From a bacterium (lineage in GTDB: Bacteria > Desulfobacterota > Binatia > Binatales > Binataceae), in NCBI GenBank assembly GCA_014896235.1, contig JADBKU010000022.1:1-64000 (forward strand): 64,000 nucleotides of DNA, read 5' to 3'. Position numbers and translations under genes: made by a program. This document shows, piece by piece, positions 9,822 through 18,784 of the stretch (its first letter is position 1; each line of letters begins with the position of its first letter). The notes beneath the pieces were generated by a model. That model saw nothing but the letters and a program-made list of their open reading frames with translations. It did not search any database and was not told the origin of the DNA.

Positions 9822-11000
9822 TCACGCCCTGAAGCTTCCTTGTGCCGTCCGCGCACCGCCCGCACCGTCCCGCGATGTACCGGCGTGTCCGCGCCCGTCC
9901 AGACGCGTACCCGGATGCGCCGGCGCCTGAAACATCACGCTGATCCCATTTCCTTCCGACGGTTCCGCGGGTTGCTGTTGCTGCGGATTGCCCGGCGCGT
10001 TCGGAGCGGGCGGCGCGAAGGCGACCGGGACCGGCGGAAACGTCAGGATGAAGAGCGCCACCGTCGCCCACGCCATCCAGTGCCGTGCCCCCGTCAACGG
10101 AGTGTCCGCATCGACCGTTGACGGATGGCCCAGGCCGAGCACGAACACCAGGCCAAACCAAAGCAGCCATCCGAGCCAAAAGCTGTAGCCGAGCAGGTAT
10201 GGCACAAGCGCCATCAGCGCGCATCCAACCCATGCCGTGCGCGAGATATAGCGATGCCATCGGGCGCCAAACAGCGCATAGACGGTATGCCCGCCGTCGA
10301 GTTGGCCGACCGGAAGCAGGTTGATCGTCGTGACCAGCAGTCCGATCCATCCGGCGAAAGCGACCGGATTTAGCTCGACATTGACGTTGTTCGGATTCAC
10401 GCCGAGCACCACGCGCGAGACCGTCCAGAACAGGATCGAGTTGCCCAATTCGAGTCCGCCGCCGGATTGGTCGAGCGGCGTGACCGTGGATCGCGTCAAG
10501 CCGAAGACAATCGCAATCAGCGCGACGATAAAGCCCGCCCACGGTCCCGCCGCGCCGATATCGAACATCGCCCGCCGCGTTCTCACGGGCGATTTCATGC
10601 GAATGAATGCGCCGAAAGTGCCTACGAAAAAAAACGAGGGATACGGCGCGGGCAGAAAATACGGCAGCGTCGCATCAACGCCGTGCCTCCGGCTCATCAG
10701 GTAATGGCCCATCTCGTGCGCGAGCAAAATCGCCATCAGCGGCAGCGAAAACGACAATCCGGCCGGCAGATTCATCAGGGCCGAAACCGGATCGAGCAGG
10801 TTGACCGGCGCGCCGGCAAGATCCGCGCCGGCCATCGTCGTGGTCAGCAGAGTGACCAGAAAAAGAATCAGGTTGAGCCGCGGAATTTCGACCGGCGCGG
10901 CCGCCAGCCGCCCGCCGCTCGGCGCCGGCGCGGGGCCGGCGAAGCGCGGGATATCGGTTAGAATCGGCGAAACTTCTTTGTATGCGCTGCTGTCTTCCAT
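9822..11000 (-). CDS. Site-2 protease family (M50) membrane metallopeptidase
   Basis: ILLAHEMGHYLMSRRHGVDATLPYFLPAPYP (HExxH) and NLLPVGQLDGGH. Confidence 0.9.
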   Translation of the reverse strand: MEDSSAYKEVSPILTDIPRFAGPAPAPSGGRLAAAPVEIPRLNLILFLVTLLTTTMAGADLAGAPVNLLDPVSALMNLPAGLSFSLPLMAILLAHEMGHYLMSRRHGVDATLPYFLPAPYPSFFFVGTFGAFIRMKSPVRTRRAMFDIGAAGPWAGFIVALIAIVFGLTRSTVTPLDQSGGGLELGNSILFWTVSRVVLGVNPNNVNVELNPVAFAGWIGLLVTTINLLPVGQLDGGHTVYALFGARWHRYISRTAWVGCALMALVPYLLGYSFWLGWLLWFGLVFVLGLGHPSTVDADTPLTGARHWMAWATVALFILTFPPVPVAFAPPAPNAPGNPQQQQPAEPSEGNGISVMFQAPAHPGTRLDGRGHAGTSRDGAGGARTAQGSFRA

Positions 11001-11004
11001 TACT

Positions 11005-11862
11005 TCATCGGCGCGTGGCGCGCACGGTCACGACCGCGCCCGGCCCGGCTCCAAAGCGTTCGGCGGCGTTGCCCTCGCGCACCGCGATTTCGAGCATGCC
11101 GAAGCTGCCAAAAGTCGCAAGCGCGGCGCCCATGGGAGCCTCGCCGTATGCCTTTTGCGGGTAAATTCGCGCGCCTCTTCCAATCGTAACCCAAAGGGAA
11201 AATCCGTGAAAGCGGGATGCAAACCGCTCGTAGCTGGCGCGATCGATATTCGTCACCAGATTGCCGTAGCCGTCCACATACACAACCGTTCCGGTCAAGC
11301 GCGCGCCCGCCTCATGCAATGGCGGCGGGTCAGGCGGCCGGACGAGTTCGTCGATCGCGACCGTCGGGCCAAGCGTGCCGAGCCTGATTCCGCGCCATAG
11401 ATACGCGGCGGCGGGCGCAAACAAATCGCGCCCGTGAAAGGTCGCGCTCACTTCCTTCAGCCGATAGCGCGGATTCGCCAGCTCGACCGCGGCGGCAGGT
11501 CCGGCTTCCGCGGCGGCCGGCCACATCACGCCGTTGTCCGGGCCGACGAAGCGCGCGCCCGCCCGCGTTTCGATCGCGATCGCGCGGCGCGCCGTGCCGA
11601 CGCCAGGATCGACGACCACAAGAAAGATCGTGCGCGCCGGAAAATAGCGCCAGGCCTGATGCAGCGCGATCGCGCCGGCGATGGCGGACTGCGGCGGCAC
11701 GCCGTGGGTCACGTCGATCATTGACGCCGCCGGCGCAAGCGACGCGATCACGCCCTTCATCGCGCCCACGTAATGGTCGCGATAGCCGAAGTCGGTCAGA
11801 ATCGCGATCGGCGGACGCGCGCCCAGCCTTCGCGATTGCGCTGTCACGCCGGCGCGTTTCAT
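11005..11862 (-). CDS. SAM hydroxide adenosyltransferase (DUF62 family)
   Basis: PIAILTDFGYRDHYVGAMKGVIASLAP; VVVDPGVGTARRAIAIE; FVGPDNGVMWP; VYVDGYGNLVTNI. Confidence 0.9.
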   Translation of the reverse strand: MKRAGVTAQSRRLGARPPIAILTDFGYRDHYVGAMKGVIASLAPAASMIDVTHGVPPQSAIAGAIALHQAWRYFPARTIFLVVVDPGVGTARRAIAIETRAGARFVGPDNGVMWPAAAEAGPAAAVELANPRYRLKEVSATFHGRDLFAPAAAYLWRGIRLGTLGPTVAIDELVRPPDPPPLHEAGARLTGTVVYVDGYGNLVTNIDRASYERFASRFHGFSLWVTIGRGARIYPQKAYGEAPMGAALATFGSFGMLEIAVREGNAAERFGAGPGAVVTVRATRR

Positions 11863-12818
11863 CGCCGCCGCGCCCCGCGCGCCAGCTCTTCGTTAATCGC
11901 GGCGGCCAGCAACGGCAGCATCAGCTCATGATGGCCGGTCAGGACGATGCCGCGCCCGCCGCCCTGCGTCGGCCGTTCGACCACGTTCATCCGCGGCCGG
12001 TACTGGCGGATAAAATCCATATCGGCCGCCGTGAAGTTGCGCGCGTCGTGGCCGAGATTACGCGCCAGATTGAGCGCTTTCAGAAACACTTCCGGCATCA
12101 CCACGGCCGAACCCAGATTCAGCACGACGCCGCGCGAAAGTCCGGCGACCACGCCGGTCAGCCGATGAAAATCCGCCATGGTCGCGGCGCCAATCGCGGC
12201 GCCATCGGCGCGCGGATGCATATGGACGATATCGGCGCCGAGCGTGACGTGCAGCGTCGCCGGAAGTTCCATCGCCGCCGCCGTGGCGAAAATGCTGCCC
12301 GCGCGATACTTGAGCCGCGCCCGGTTGATCTCCCGCCCGAGCGCAAGGCCAAAGCCAATCCCGTCGCGCGCGGCGATGCGCGCGGCGTCGTTGACGAACG
12401 CCCCCGTCTCCTCGACCATCCCGAATTGCCCGTGAACGAGTTCGGCGGCGACATCCTCGGACGTCCGTCCGGCGAAGGCAAGCTCGAAATCATGGATCGC
12501 GGCGGCGCCGTTGGCGGCGATCGCCGTAATCGTACCCGCGCGCATCATCGCGACGATCAGCGGCGCCAAACCGACTTTCAGCGGATGCGCCCCCATCATC
12601 AGCAGAAACGGACGGCGGGCGCGGCGCGCGCGCGCGATCGCCCGCGCCAGAACAAGCAGGTCGCGGGCGGCCAGCATCTCCGGCAATGAGGCGAAGAAAT
12701 CGCGCATCGAGGCGCCGGCCTTGAGCGGAACGGCAAAGTCAGATTTACTAACCGATCGGTTAAGCGCGCTCAGTTTGCGCGTGCGAGCGCGCGCAGGATC
12801 GATGTAAGGCGGTTTCAT
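11859..12818 (-). CDS. Deoxyhypusine synthase-like protein
   Basis: GAHPLKVGLAPLIVAMMRAGTITAIAANGAAAIHDFELAFAGRTSEDV resembles the DHS-like NAD-binding fold; start taken at internal MKPPYIDPARAR. Confidence 0.6.
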   Translation of the reverse strand: MKPPYIDPARARTRKLSALNRSVSKSDFAVPLKAGASMRDFFASLPEMLAARDLLVLARAIARARRARRPFLLMMGAHPLKVGLAPLIVAMMRAGTITAIAANGAAAIHDFELAFAGRTSEDVAAELVHGQFGMVEETGAFVNDAARIAARDGIGFGLALGREINRARLKYRAGSIFATAAAMELPATLHVTLGADIVHMHPRADGAAIGAATMADFHRLTGVVAGLSRGVVLNLGSAVVMPEVFLKALNLARNLGHDARNFTAADMDFIRQYRPRMNVVERPTQGGGRGIVLTGHHELMLPLLAAAINEELARGARRR

Positions 12819-13046
12819 GATGCGCGAACGAGGCGGCTCGGCCGTCCGCTCCGCCGCCCGACAAGCTAGCGAAAGGCGCCGCCGGTCGCCATACAGCGAA
12901 CCACGGCGGGCGCCTGCGGGTGAAACGATCGCGACTCGCATTGCGTCTATTGAAGTAAGCATCCACGCGATTAGAATTGTCACAATCGGCTAATGAGTGA
13001 TTTTAGGGCTGGGGGGCAAACCAGAAAAGGCGAGGAAGGACGGTTT

Positions 13047-13649
13047 ATGAAGATCAAAACGGCCGCGGTTGCGGCTCTGGCCATCGCGCTCATCGGCGGC
13101 GGAATGGCCTATGCGCAGGCGCCGAATCCACAGGCGCAGGCTGAATTCGAGCACTGGATCAACACGCATCCCATGCTCGAGAGGAACCCAGGATTGGTGC
13201 ACGATCCGCAGTACTTGGCGTCGCATCCGAATTTCGCCAACTTTCTGAAGGCGCATCCGTACGTTAATCGTGAGGCGCTGCAGAACTACGGCGCGTGGGG
13301 CCCGGACCATCAGTGGCACAACCGCAACTGGTGGATGCAGAACAATCCAAATTGGGTGCAGCGTAACCGCCCGATTTGGGAGCAACCGGCGTCGGCGTTT
13401 GGCAATCCCTACGGCAACAACGACGGCGACTGGGACGACCAGCATCATTGGCATAGACGCGAATGGTGGATCCACCATCGCCGCGAGTGGGCGGAGCGGC
13501 ATCATCCAGGATGGTTCCAGGGCGGACCTGGCGGACCCGGCGGACCGCATGGGCCCGGATGGGGTCGCGGACCGGGTGAAGGACCACGCGGCAACGCGTG
13601 GGGTTACGGGCATGGTCACGGCCCTGACCACGATCACGACAATCATTAA
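13047..13649 (+). CDS. Secreted protein with His/Gly/Pro/Trp-rich C-terminal half
   Basis: Signal peptide MKIKTAAVAALAIALIGGGMAYAQA; tail GGPGGPGGPHGPGWGRGPGEGPRGNAWGYGHGHGPDHDHDNH. Confidence 0.7.
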   Translation: MKIKTAAVAALAIALIGGGMAYAQAPNPQAQAEFEHWINTHPMLERNPGLVHDPQYLASHPNFANFLKAHPYVNREALQNYGAWGPDHQWHNRNWWMQNNPNWVQRNRPIWEQPASAFGNPYGNNDGDWDDQHHWHRREWWIHHRREWAERHHPGWFQGGPGGPGGPHGPGWGRGPGEGPRGNAWGYGHGHGPDHDHDNH

Positions 13650-13671
13650 CGGCTAGCTGATTAAAACTCGG

Positions 13672-13700
13672 GAGGCCGGGCGGAAAATCCGTCCGGCCTC
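13672..13700 (+). terminator. Candidate intrinsic terminator after the His-rich secreted protein
   Basis: gaggccgggcgga-aaa-tccgtccggcctc: 13-bp stem with one G-T pair. Confidence 0.65.
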
Positions 13701-13774
13701 TTGCGTTTATCGCTGCGCGCTATCGGATGCGATAGTTTGACAGGGCGCGAGAGCGACCCTAAGCTTTGGGCTGG

Positions 13775-13849
<75 letters not shown>

Positions 13850-13864
13850 TGGACTTTTACCGAC

Positions 13865-13893
13865 AGCAGCGAAAGCTGCTTTGTCTTTTTTTT
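13865..13893 (+). terminator. Rho-independent terminator downstream of tRNA-Gly
   Basis: agcagc-gaaa-gctgct stem (GNRA loop) followed by ttgtcTTTTTTTT. Confidence 0.85.
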
Positions 13894-14124
13894 GGCGCTG
13901 ATCTTGCTGCAACTGCAACCCGGCCATGCCCTATCTCGCCGAATTAGCGGAACAAAGGACGAAATCTTCGCCTTCGGCTACAAAGGTCTTAATCCGCTTC
14001 GGTCTGATTTATCGCTTTATGCAAGTTCGAATTGAATAAATGTCGGCTTACGATCCGGGCGTCGGCTTGATTAAAATTAAGCTGGCGTCATTCGATTGAA
14101 CATCACAAAGCGAGCGAGGCGCGC

Positions 14125-14352
14125 GTGGCGATCGTAAACGAAATTAAATTAAAGATTATCGAGAAAGACACCCGCCATACGGACGCGGAATGTACCTACT
14201 CAGTTATTCAATCGCCGGATGGAAGCAAATTCCTTCAGCTTGATACTTATGGATCGAAATCTCGTAAAATGCCGGGAAAAGTTAGCCAGTCGATTCGTTT
14301 TTCTCCACGAGGGTTGGCACAATTAAAACAGATCTTGGATCAATACTTTTAG
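14125..14352 (+). CDS. Small conserved hypothetical protein (75 aa)
   Basis: MAIVNEIKLKIIEKDTRHTDAECTYSVIQSPDGSKFLQLDTYGSKSRKMPGKVSQSIRFSPRGLAQLKQILDQYF; discrete ORF with no competing overlapping ORF. Confidence 0.65.
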   Translation: MAIVNEIKLKIIEKDTRHTDAECTYSVIQSPDGSKFLQLDTYGSKSRKMPGKVSQSIRFSPRGLAQLKQILDQYF

Positions 14353-14401
14353 ATACGATCACCTTCATAATTTGCATACGTTCTGATAGGTCAGGTCGCC
14401 T

Positions 14402-14776
14402 ATGCGAAACCCATCCCGTCCGGTTAGGCCCGTCGTCGGCAAACGCGAGTTTAATCAATTTTCTGATCTCATTTTCAGGCGCGACGAGTTCGCGTGTCGC
14501 GTTTGTGGCGCGCCTGATGGAGCTCCGAGCGCCTTCAATTTGGCGCGGCCAGTGCGGTTGAAGTTAGGTTACATAGCGCAACGATCGCAAGCGGCGATGA
14601 ACAGTATTGATAATCTACGGACGGAATGCACGGACTGTTTTGAAGGCCTACGCTTCGTTCCTTTGCCCAAAGACATTGGCTTTGCCAACCTGGTCTCGAT
14701 CATTCAGACTGTGACATCCGCCGACCAGCGGTGGATACTTGACGAGCTGCGGGGAAAATTTTCCGACGCAAGGTGA
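14402..14776 (+). CDS. HNH-fold protein with substituted catalytic histidines (degenerate HNH)
   Basis: RDEFACRVCGA ... GYIAQRSQAAMNSIDNLRTECTDCFEG aligns by eye to an HNH core, with G-Y at the usual H-H position and F after the last Cys. Confidence 0.6.
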   Translation: MRNPSRPVRPVVGKREFNQFSDLIFRRDEFACRVCGAPDGAPSAFNLARPVRLKLGYIAQRSQAAMNSIDNLRTECTDCFEGLRFVPLPKDIGFANLVSIIQTVTSADQRWILDELRGKFSDAR

Positions 14777-14936
14777 ATCGCGGCAGCCGGGACGTCTTCA
14801 CCACAGCGAAGCGTTCTGAGGCGATGTAGCTAATCCGGGCCGAGGACACCACGCCCGAACTAGTCACGCGCCGCGCGGCCTTGCGAGGAAATCATCGCGC
14901 CCCTATGCTTAAGGGCAATTTGGTGGGAGCGGCCTG

Positions 14937-15977
14937 ATGTTTCTAAAGAATTGCTGGTATGTCGCCGCGCTGGCGTCCGAAGTCGGACGCAAACCGCTCG
15001 GCCGGATTTTCCTAAACGAGCCCGTCGTGATGTTCCGCACGGAGGCGGGCGCGCCGGTCGCGCTGGAAGACCGCTGCAGCCATCGCAACTACCCTCTGCA
15101 CAAGGGCCGGCTGGCGGGCGATGCGATCGAATGCGGCTACCACGGCTTGACCTTCGATTGCGCCGGGAATTGCGTGAAGGTCCCCGGCCAGGCCCAGATT
15201 CCCGAACGCGGGCGGATTCGGAAATATCCGCTGCTCGAGCGCTGGGGATGGATTTGGATCTGGATGGGCGATCCGGCGCTGGCGGCCGATTCGGCGCCGG
15301 TGGATTTTCACTGGCTCGACGATCCCGCGTGGGGCGCGAAGAGCGAATATCTTTATATCAAGTCCGACTACCGGCTGATTATCGACAACCTGCTCGACCT
15401 GAGCCATCTAACGTTCGTCCATCCGGGAACGATCGGCTCCGCGGCCAACGTCGAAAAGGCGCAGATTCGCAACGACTTGAAGGACGACAGCGTGACCGTC
15501 ACGCGCTGGCTGATCGATATCGCGCCGCCGCCGACCTACGCGCGGGCGGGCTTCAAGGGCAATATCGATCGCTGGCAGATTATGCGCTTCGAGCCGCCCG
15601 CGTTCGTGAACCTGTATGCGGGAGCGACCGATACGGGAACGGGAGCGCCCGAGGGGCGGCGGCAGGGCGGAATCGGGCTGCGCAATCTCGACGCGATCAC
15701 GCCCGAGACCGAATCGACCTCGCACTACTTCTGGGCAATCGCACAAGACCGAGCGCCGCGCGACGCCGCCGCGACCGAGGCGATGTTCCAGGAGATCCAT
15801 CGCACCTTCGTTGAGGACTGGGAGGTGCTGGAGACGCAGCAGCGCTGGAACGAACTGAACGCGGGCGCGCCGACAATCAATATCAACAGCGACGCCGCGC
15901 CGATCCACGCGCGCCGCATCCTGGACCGACTGATCGGCGAGGAAGCAGGCCGCGTGCAGCGGCGCAAAGCGTCGTAA
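14937..15977 (+). CDS. Rieske aromatic ring-hydroxylating oxygenase alpha subunit, vanillate O-demethylase-like
   Basis: Rieske CSHRNYPLHKGRLAGDAIECGYHGLTFD; N-terminus MFLKNCWYVAALASEVG; NLLDLSHLTFVHPGTIG. Confidence 0.9.
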   Translation: MFLKNCWYVAALASEVGRKPLGRIFLNEPVVMFRTEAGAPVALEDRCSHRNYPLHKGRLAGDAIECGYHGLTFDCAGNCVKVPGQAQIPERGRIRKYPLLERWGWIWIWMGDPALAADSAPVDFHWLDDPAWGAKSEYLYIKSDYRLIIDNLLDLSHLTFVHPGTIGSAANVEKAQIRNDLKDDSVTVTRWLIDIAPPPTYARAGFKGNIDRWQIMRFEPPAFVNLYAGATDTGTGAPEGRRQGGIGLRNLDAITPETESTSHYFWAIAQDRAPRDAAATEAMFQEIHRTFVEDWEVLETQQRWNELNAGAPTININSDAAPIHARRILDRLIGEEAGRVQRRKAS

Positions 15978-16204
15978 GCGCGGGCGCGCCACCCGCGAAG
16001 TCAGCGGCCGGCCGCGCCCATTTGTCCTATGACTCTGCCAGGAGATAGAAGGCGAACCGGAATTCGGGATCAATCCTCAGTAGTAGGATGCATGACGCTT
16101 CCTAACACTATTCCGTGGCCGTCACGCTTCTGCATGTCAGCCGCTCCAGGATTGTGGCTGTTCCCTGACGCACCGAGGATTGGAAGGCCTAGCCAAGTGA
16201 GAAC

Positions 16205-16654
16205 ATGAGAAAGGAGAGGCAAGGAAAAATGGCGGCGCGAAAAGAGCTCCTTCAGCAGCAGGAACTCATCGGCTCGTTGCAGCCTGCGCTTCATGTGCCG
16301 CAAAACTGGAATTACGAGGTGGATGGCCCGCTCTTCAAGGCGTACATGCACACGCCTCACGACGTCGGCGGCCAGTTCGACGCTCCCGCCCTCTACGAAG
16401 AGAAGGAAGAGGAACAATGGGAACTCAACACCTATGTGACGTGCGAGGTTCTCGGCTGGCGGGGCATATGGAACTCCGAGGAAAGACGCCGCCGGGCAGA
16501 TAACGATCTGGGGTATGCGCTCTATCTTGGCCTCCCGTACTACGGACGCTGGATTCTGGCCGCGGCGCGAATGCTGGTCGACAAGAACCATATTTCGCTG
16601 ACCGAATTGATCGAGAAGATTGCGGAGGTGAAAGCTCGCTATGCCAAGAAGTAA
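16205..16654 (+). CDS. scnB: Thiocyanate hydrolase beta subunit
   Basis: LFKAYMHTPHDVGGQFDAPALYEEKEEEQWELNTYVTCEVLGWRGIWNSEERRRRAD...YLGLPYYGRWILAAARMLVDK...LTEL; first gene of a beta-alpha-gamma arrangement. Confidence 0.88.
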   Translation: MRKERQGKMAARKELLQQQELIGSLQPALHVPQNWNYEVDGPLFKAYMHTPHDVGGQFDAPALYEEKEEEQWELNTYVTCEVLGWRGIWNSEERRRRADNDLGYALYLGLPYYGRWILAAARMLVDKNHISLTELIEKIAEVKARYAKK

Positions 16655-16967
16655 GCCGCCCGAAAAATCTCAGCCCAGCGCCGGCAAGGCTCGTTTCAAG
16701 GTCGGCGACCGCGTGCGTGTCAGAGATCTGCCGAATCTGTTCTATAGCCGCACCCAGATGTACGTACGCGGGATTGTGGGCACGATCGCAGCATGCACAT
16801 ACCAGGACGTCATCCCCGAGGACGAAGCGTTCAACCGGGATGGCCGGCTCGAGCAGTATTATATCGTTCGGTTCCGGCAGAAGGATCTCTGGCCCGAGTA
16901 CCCATTCGACAACGACACCCTACAGACCGAATCCCCAGAACGCTGGCTTGAGCCGGTCGACGGCTGA
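16641..16967 (+). CDS. scnA: Thiocyanate hydrolase alpha subunit (nitrile hydratase beta C-terminal-like)
   Basis: FKVGDRVRVRDLPNLFYSRTQMYVRGIVGTIAACTYQDVIPEDEAF...FRQKDLWPEYPFDNDTLQTESPERWLEP. Confidence 0.88.
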   Translation: MPRSKPPEKSQPSAGKARFKVGDRVRVRDLPNLFYSRTQMYVRGIVGTIAACTYQDVIPEDEAFNRDGRLEQYYIVRFRQKDLWPEYPFDNDTLQTESPERWLEPVDG

Positions 16968-16993
16968 TCGGGTTCGAAAGGAAGGCAACAGAC

Positions 16994-17746
16994 ATGAGCC
17001 ATGCACACACGCCGGGAAACGGCGGAGCCGATCATCCCGCGGCGCCGATGGTGGAGGAAATAACCGATTTCGAGGTTCTCGAGATTGCGGTGCGGGAACT
17101 CGCTATCGAGCACGGTCTTTTTACCGCTGAGGATCATCGCAGGTTCACCGAATGGGCCGAGTCGATCGGGCCGGCCGCGGGCTCTCGATTGGTCGCCAAG
17201 GCCTGGACCGACCCCGCTTTCAAAGCTCGGCTCCTGGAGGACGCGGTTAAAGCGTGCAAGGAGATCGGTATCGATTGGGCGGAACCCACCGGGTTCGGCA
17301 CTCCAAGTGACTACATGAACCTGCGCGTACTCGAAGATACGCCGACGCTGCATCACGTAATCGTTTGCACGCTCTGCTCGTGCTATCCGCGCCCGCTGCT
17401 CGGCATGTCGCCCGAATGGTACCGTACAACTAACTATCGCCGCAGGCTGGTGCGCTGGCCGCGCCAGGTCCTGGCAGAGTTCGGTTTGATACTTCCCCCC
17501 GAGGTTGAGGTGCGCGTCGAGGACTCCAACCAGAAATGCCGCTTCATGGTCCTTCCCGTCCGGCCCGAAGGCACCGAGAATTGGACGGAGGAGCAACTGG
17601 CGGAGATCGTTACGCGCGACTGCATGATTGGCGTCGCCCTGCCGCGGCCCGGCAGAACGGCCGACGTCCATCCGATGCACAAGGCGCGCCGGCCAGTAAA
17701 GGGTCAGGCGCATTCCGGCGAGGCTGCTCATGAGTCCAAGAAATAA
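16994..17746 (+). CDS. scnC: Thiocyanate hydrolase gamma subunit (Co-type nitrile hydratase alpha-like)
   Basis: Metal-site motif VCTLCSC at 17363-17383; PMVEEITDFEVLEIAVRELAIEHGLFTAEDHRR; SPEWYRTTNYRRRLVRWPRQVLAEFGLILP; PVRPEGTENWTEEQLAEIVTRDCMIGVALPRPG. Confidence 0.9.
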   Translation: MSHAHTPGNGGADHPAAPMVEEITDFEVLEIAVRELAIEHGLFTAEDHRRFTEWAESIGPAAGSRLVAKAWTDPAFKARLLEDAVKACKEIGIDWAEPTGFGTPSDYMNLRVLEDTPTLHHVIVCTLCSCYPRPLLGMSPEWYRTTNYRRRLVRWPRQVLAEFGLILPPEVEVRVEDSNQKCRFMVLPVRPEGTENWTEEQLAEIVTRDCMIGVALPRPGRTADVHPMHKARRPVKGQAHSGEAAHESKK

Positions 17747-18083
17747 GGTTGCCCGCGGCCGCTTCGCGCTGCTCGAGGCGCTGAAGAACCGGGACAAGAC
17801 GTGGAATGCCCTTGCGCCGCGCTACGGCGTTAGCAATCCGAATCCCCCTTGGAAATCCAGCCTCATCGCGATGTGCGATTGCCTGGACGCTGGCGGAGCG
17901 CTTCCTGTACTCGACCGTCGTCATGCCGAGGATGAGCTTGCAGACTCGGTTTATAGCGACATTCCCGAGCCGGAGCGCCAGCTGCTCGCGCTTGCTCATA
18001 CCATGCTCAGCCGCGGCCTGATAACGGAAAGTGACCTGGCCAACCGCATGCGTGCTGTGAGAGCGCGACTTGAAGCGGTTTAG
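17730..18083 (+). CDS. Thiocyanate hydrolase / nitrile hydratase accessory protein (P15K/activator-like)
   Basis: Overlaps scnC end; PWKSSLIAMCDCLDAGG...LLALAHTMLSRGLITESDLANRMRAVRARLE resembles NHase activator and beta N-terminal helices. Confidence 0.7.
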   Translation: MSPRNKVARGRFALLEALKNRDKTWNALAPRYGVSNPNPPWKSSLIAMCDCLDAGGALPVLDRRHAEDELADSVYSDIPEPERQLLALAHTMLSRGLITESDLANRMRAVRARLEAV

Positions 18084-18298
18084 GACATCTTCAGCTCGGG
18101 CGTGAAGCCGCTGCGTTTGTGGCAAATGCCGAAGCCGCGATGTGTCGCAGTTGCGCGATTTCGCGGCGATTCGTCGAAGCGCCAAACCGAGACTGTGAGT
18201 CGGACCGACCCACAATCATGATGATCCTGCCGAAGAAAACAAGGTTCGCGGCGGCGGCTCAAAGCGTCATAGCCGCAGGCTCCCGCCGCCCGCCGGAG

Positions 18299-18754
18299 TC
18301 AGCGAACTCTGGCGGGCTCGCGCTCGCTTGCGACCAGTTCCAGCCCTTCGAGGAAGGCGGTCCATCCGCCGCGAAGCCGATCTTCGAACTCCGCAAGCGC
18401 GGCTTCGTGCACCAGCGTCAGTTCGCATCCGCCGGCCACGGGCGCGATTTCGATCGTCACGCGATTGAAATCCGACCAGACCTGCGGAACCTGCAGCGTG
18501 AAGACGAGCCGGCGCGGGCGATCGATTTCGAGATACTTGCCGACGTGATCGTAATCCACGCCGTCGCGCCGCGCGACGAATAAGTACGAACCGCCGACCC
18601 GCGCGTCGATTTCGGCGCGAATCACGGTCTGGCCGGGGCGGGTGAAAAGAAACCGCCGCGCGCGCTCGGGATCGAGCCAGGCGTCGAAGACCCGTTCGGG
18701 CGAAGCGTTGAACCGGCGGCTCACTCTGACCGTCGCGGTTTTAGCCGATTGCAT
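18299..18754 (-). CDS. SRPBCC / AHSA1-like domain protein
   Basis: VRVSRRFNASPERVFDAWLDPERARRFLF; FNRVTIEIAPVAGGCELTLVHE; GGWTAFLEGLE. Confidence 0.87.
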   Translation of the reverse strand: MQSAKTATVRVSRRFNASPERVFDAWLDPERARRFLFTRPGQTVIRAEIDARVGGSYLFVARRDGVDYDHVGKYLEIDRPRRLVFTLQVPQVWSDFNRVTIEIAPVAGGCELTLVHEAALAEFEDRLRGGWTAFLEGLELVASEREPARVR

Positions 18755-18784
18755 CGAAGTTTCCTCCTGCGGCAGGGTTACGAT

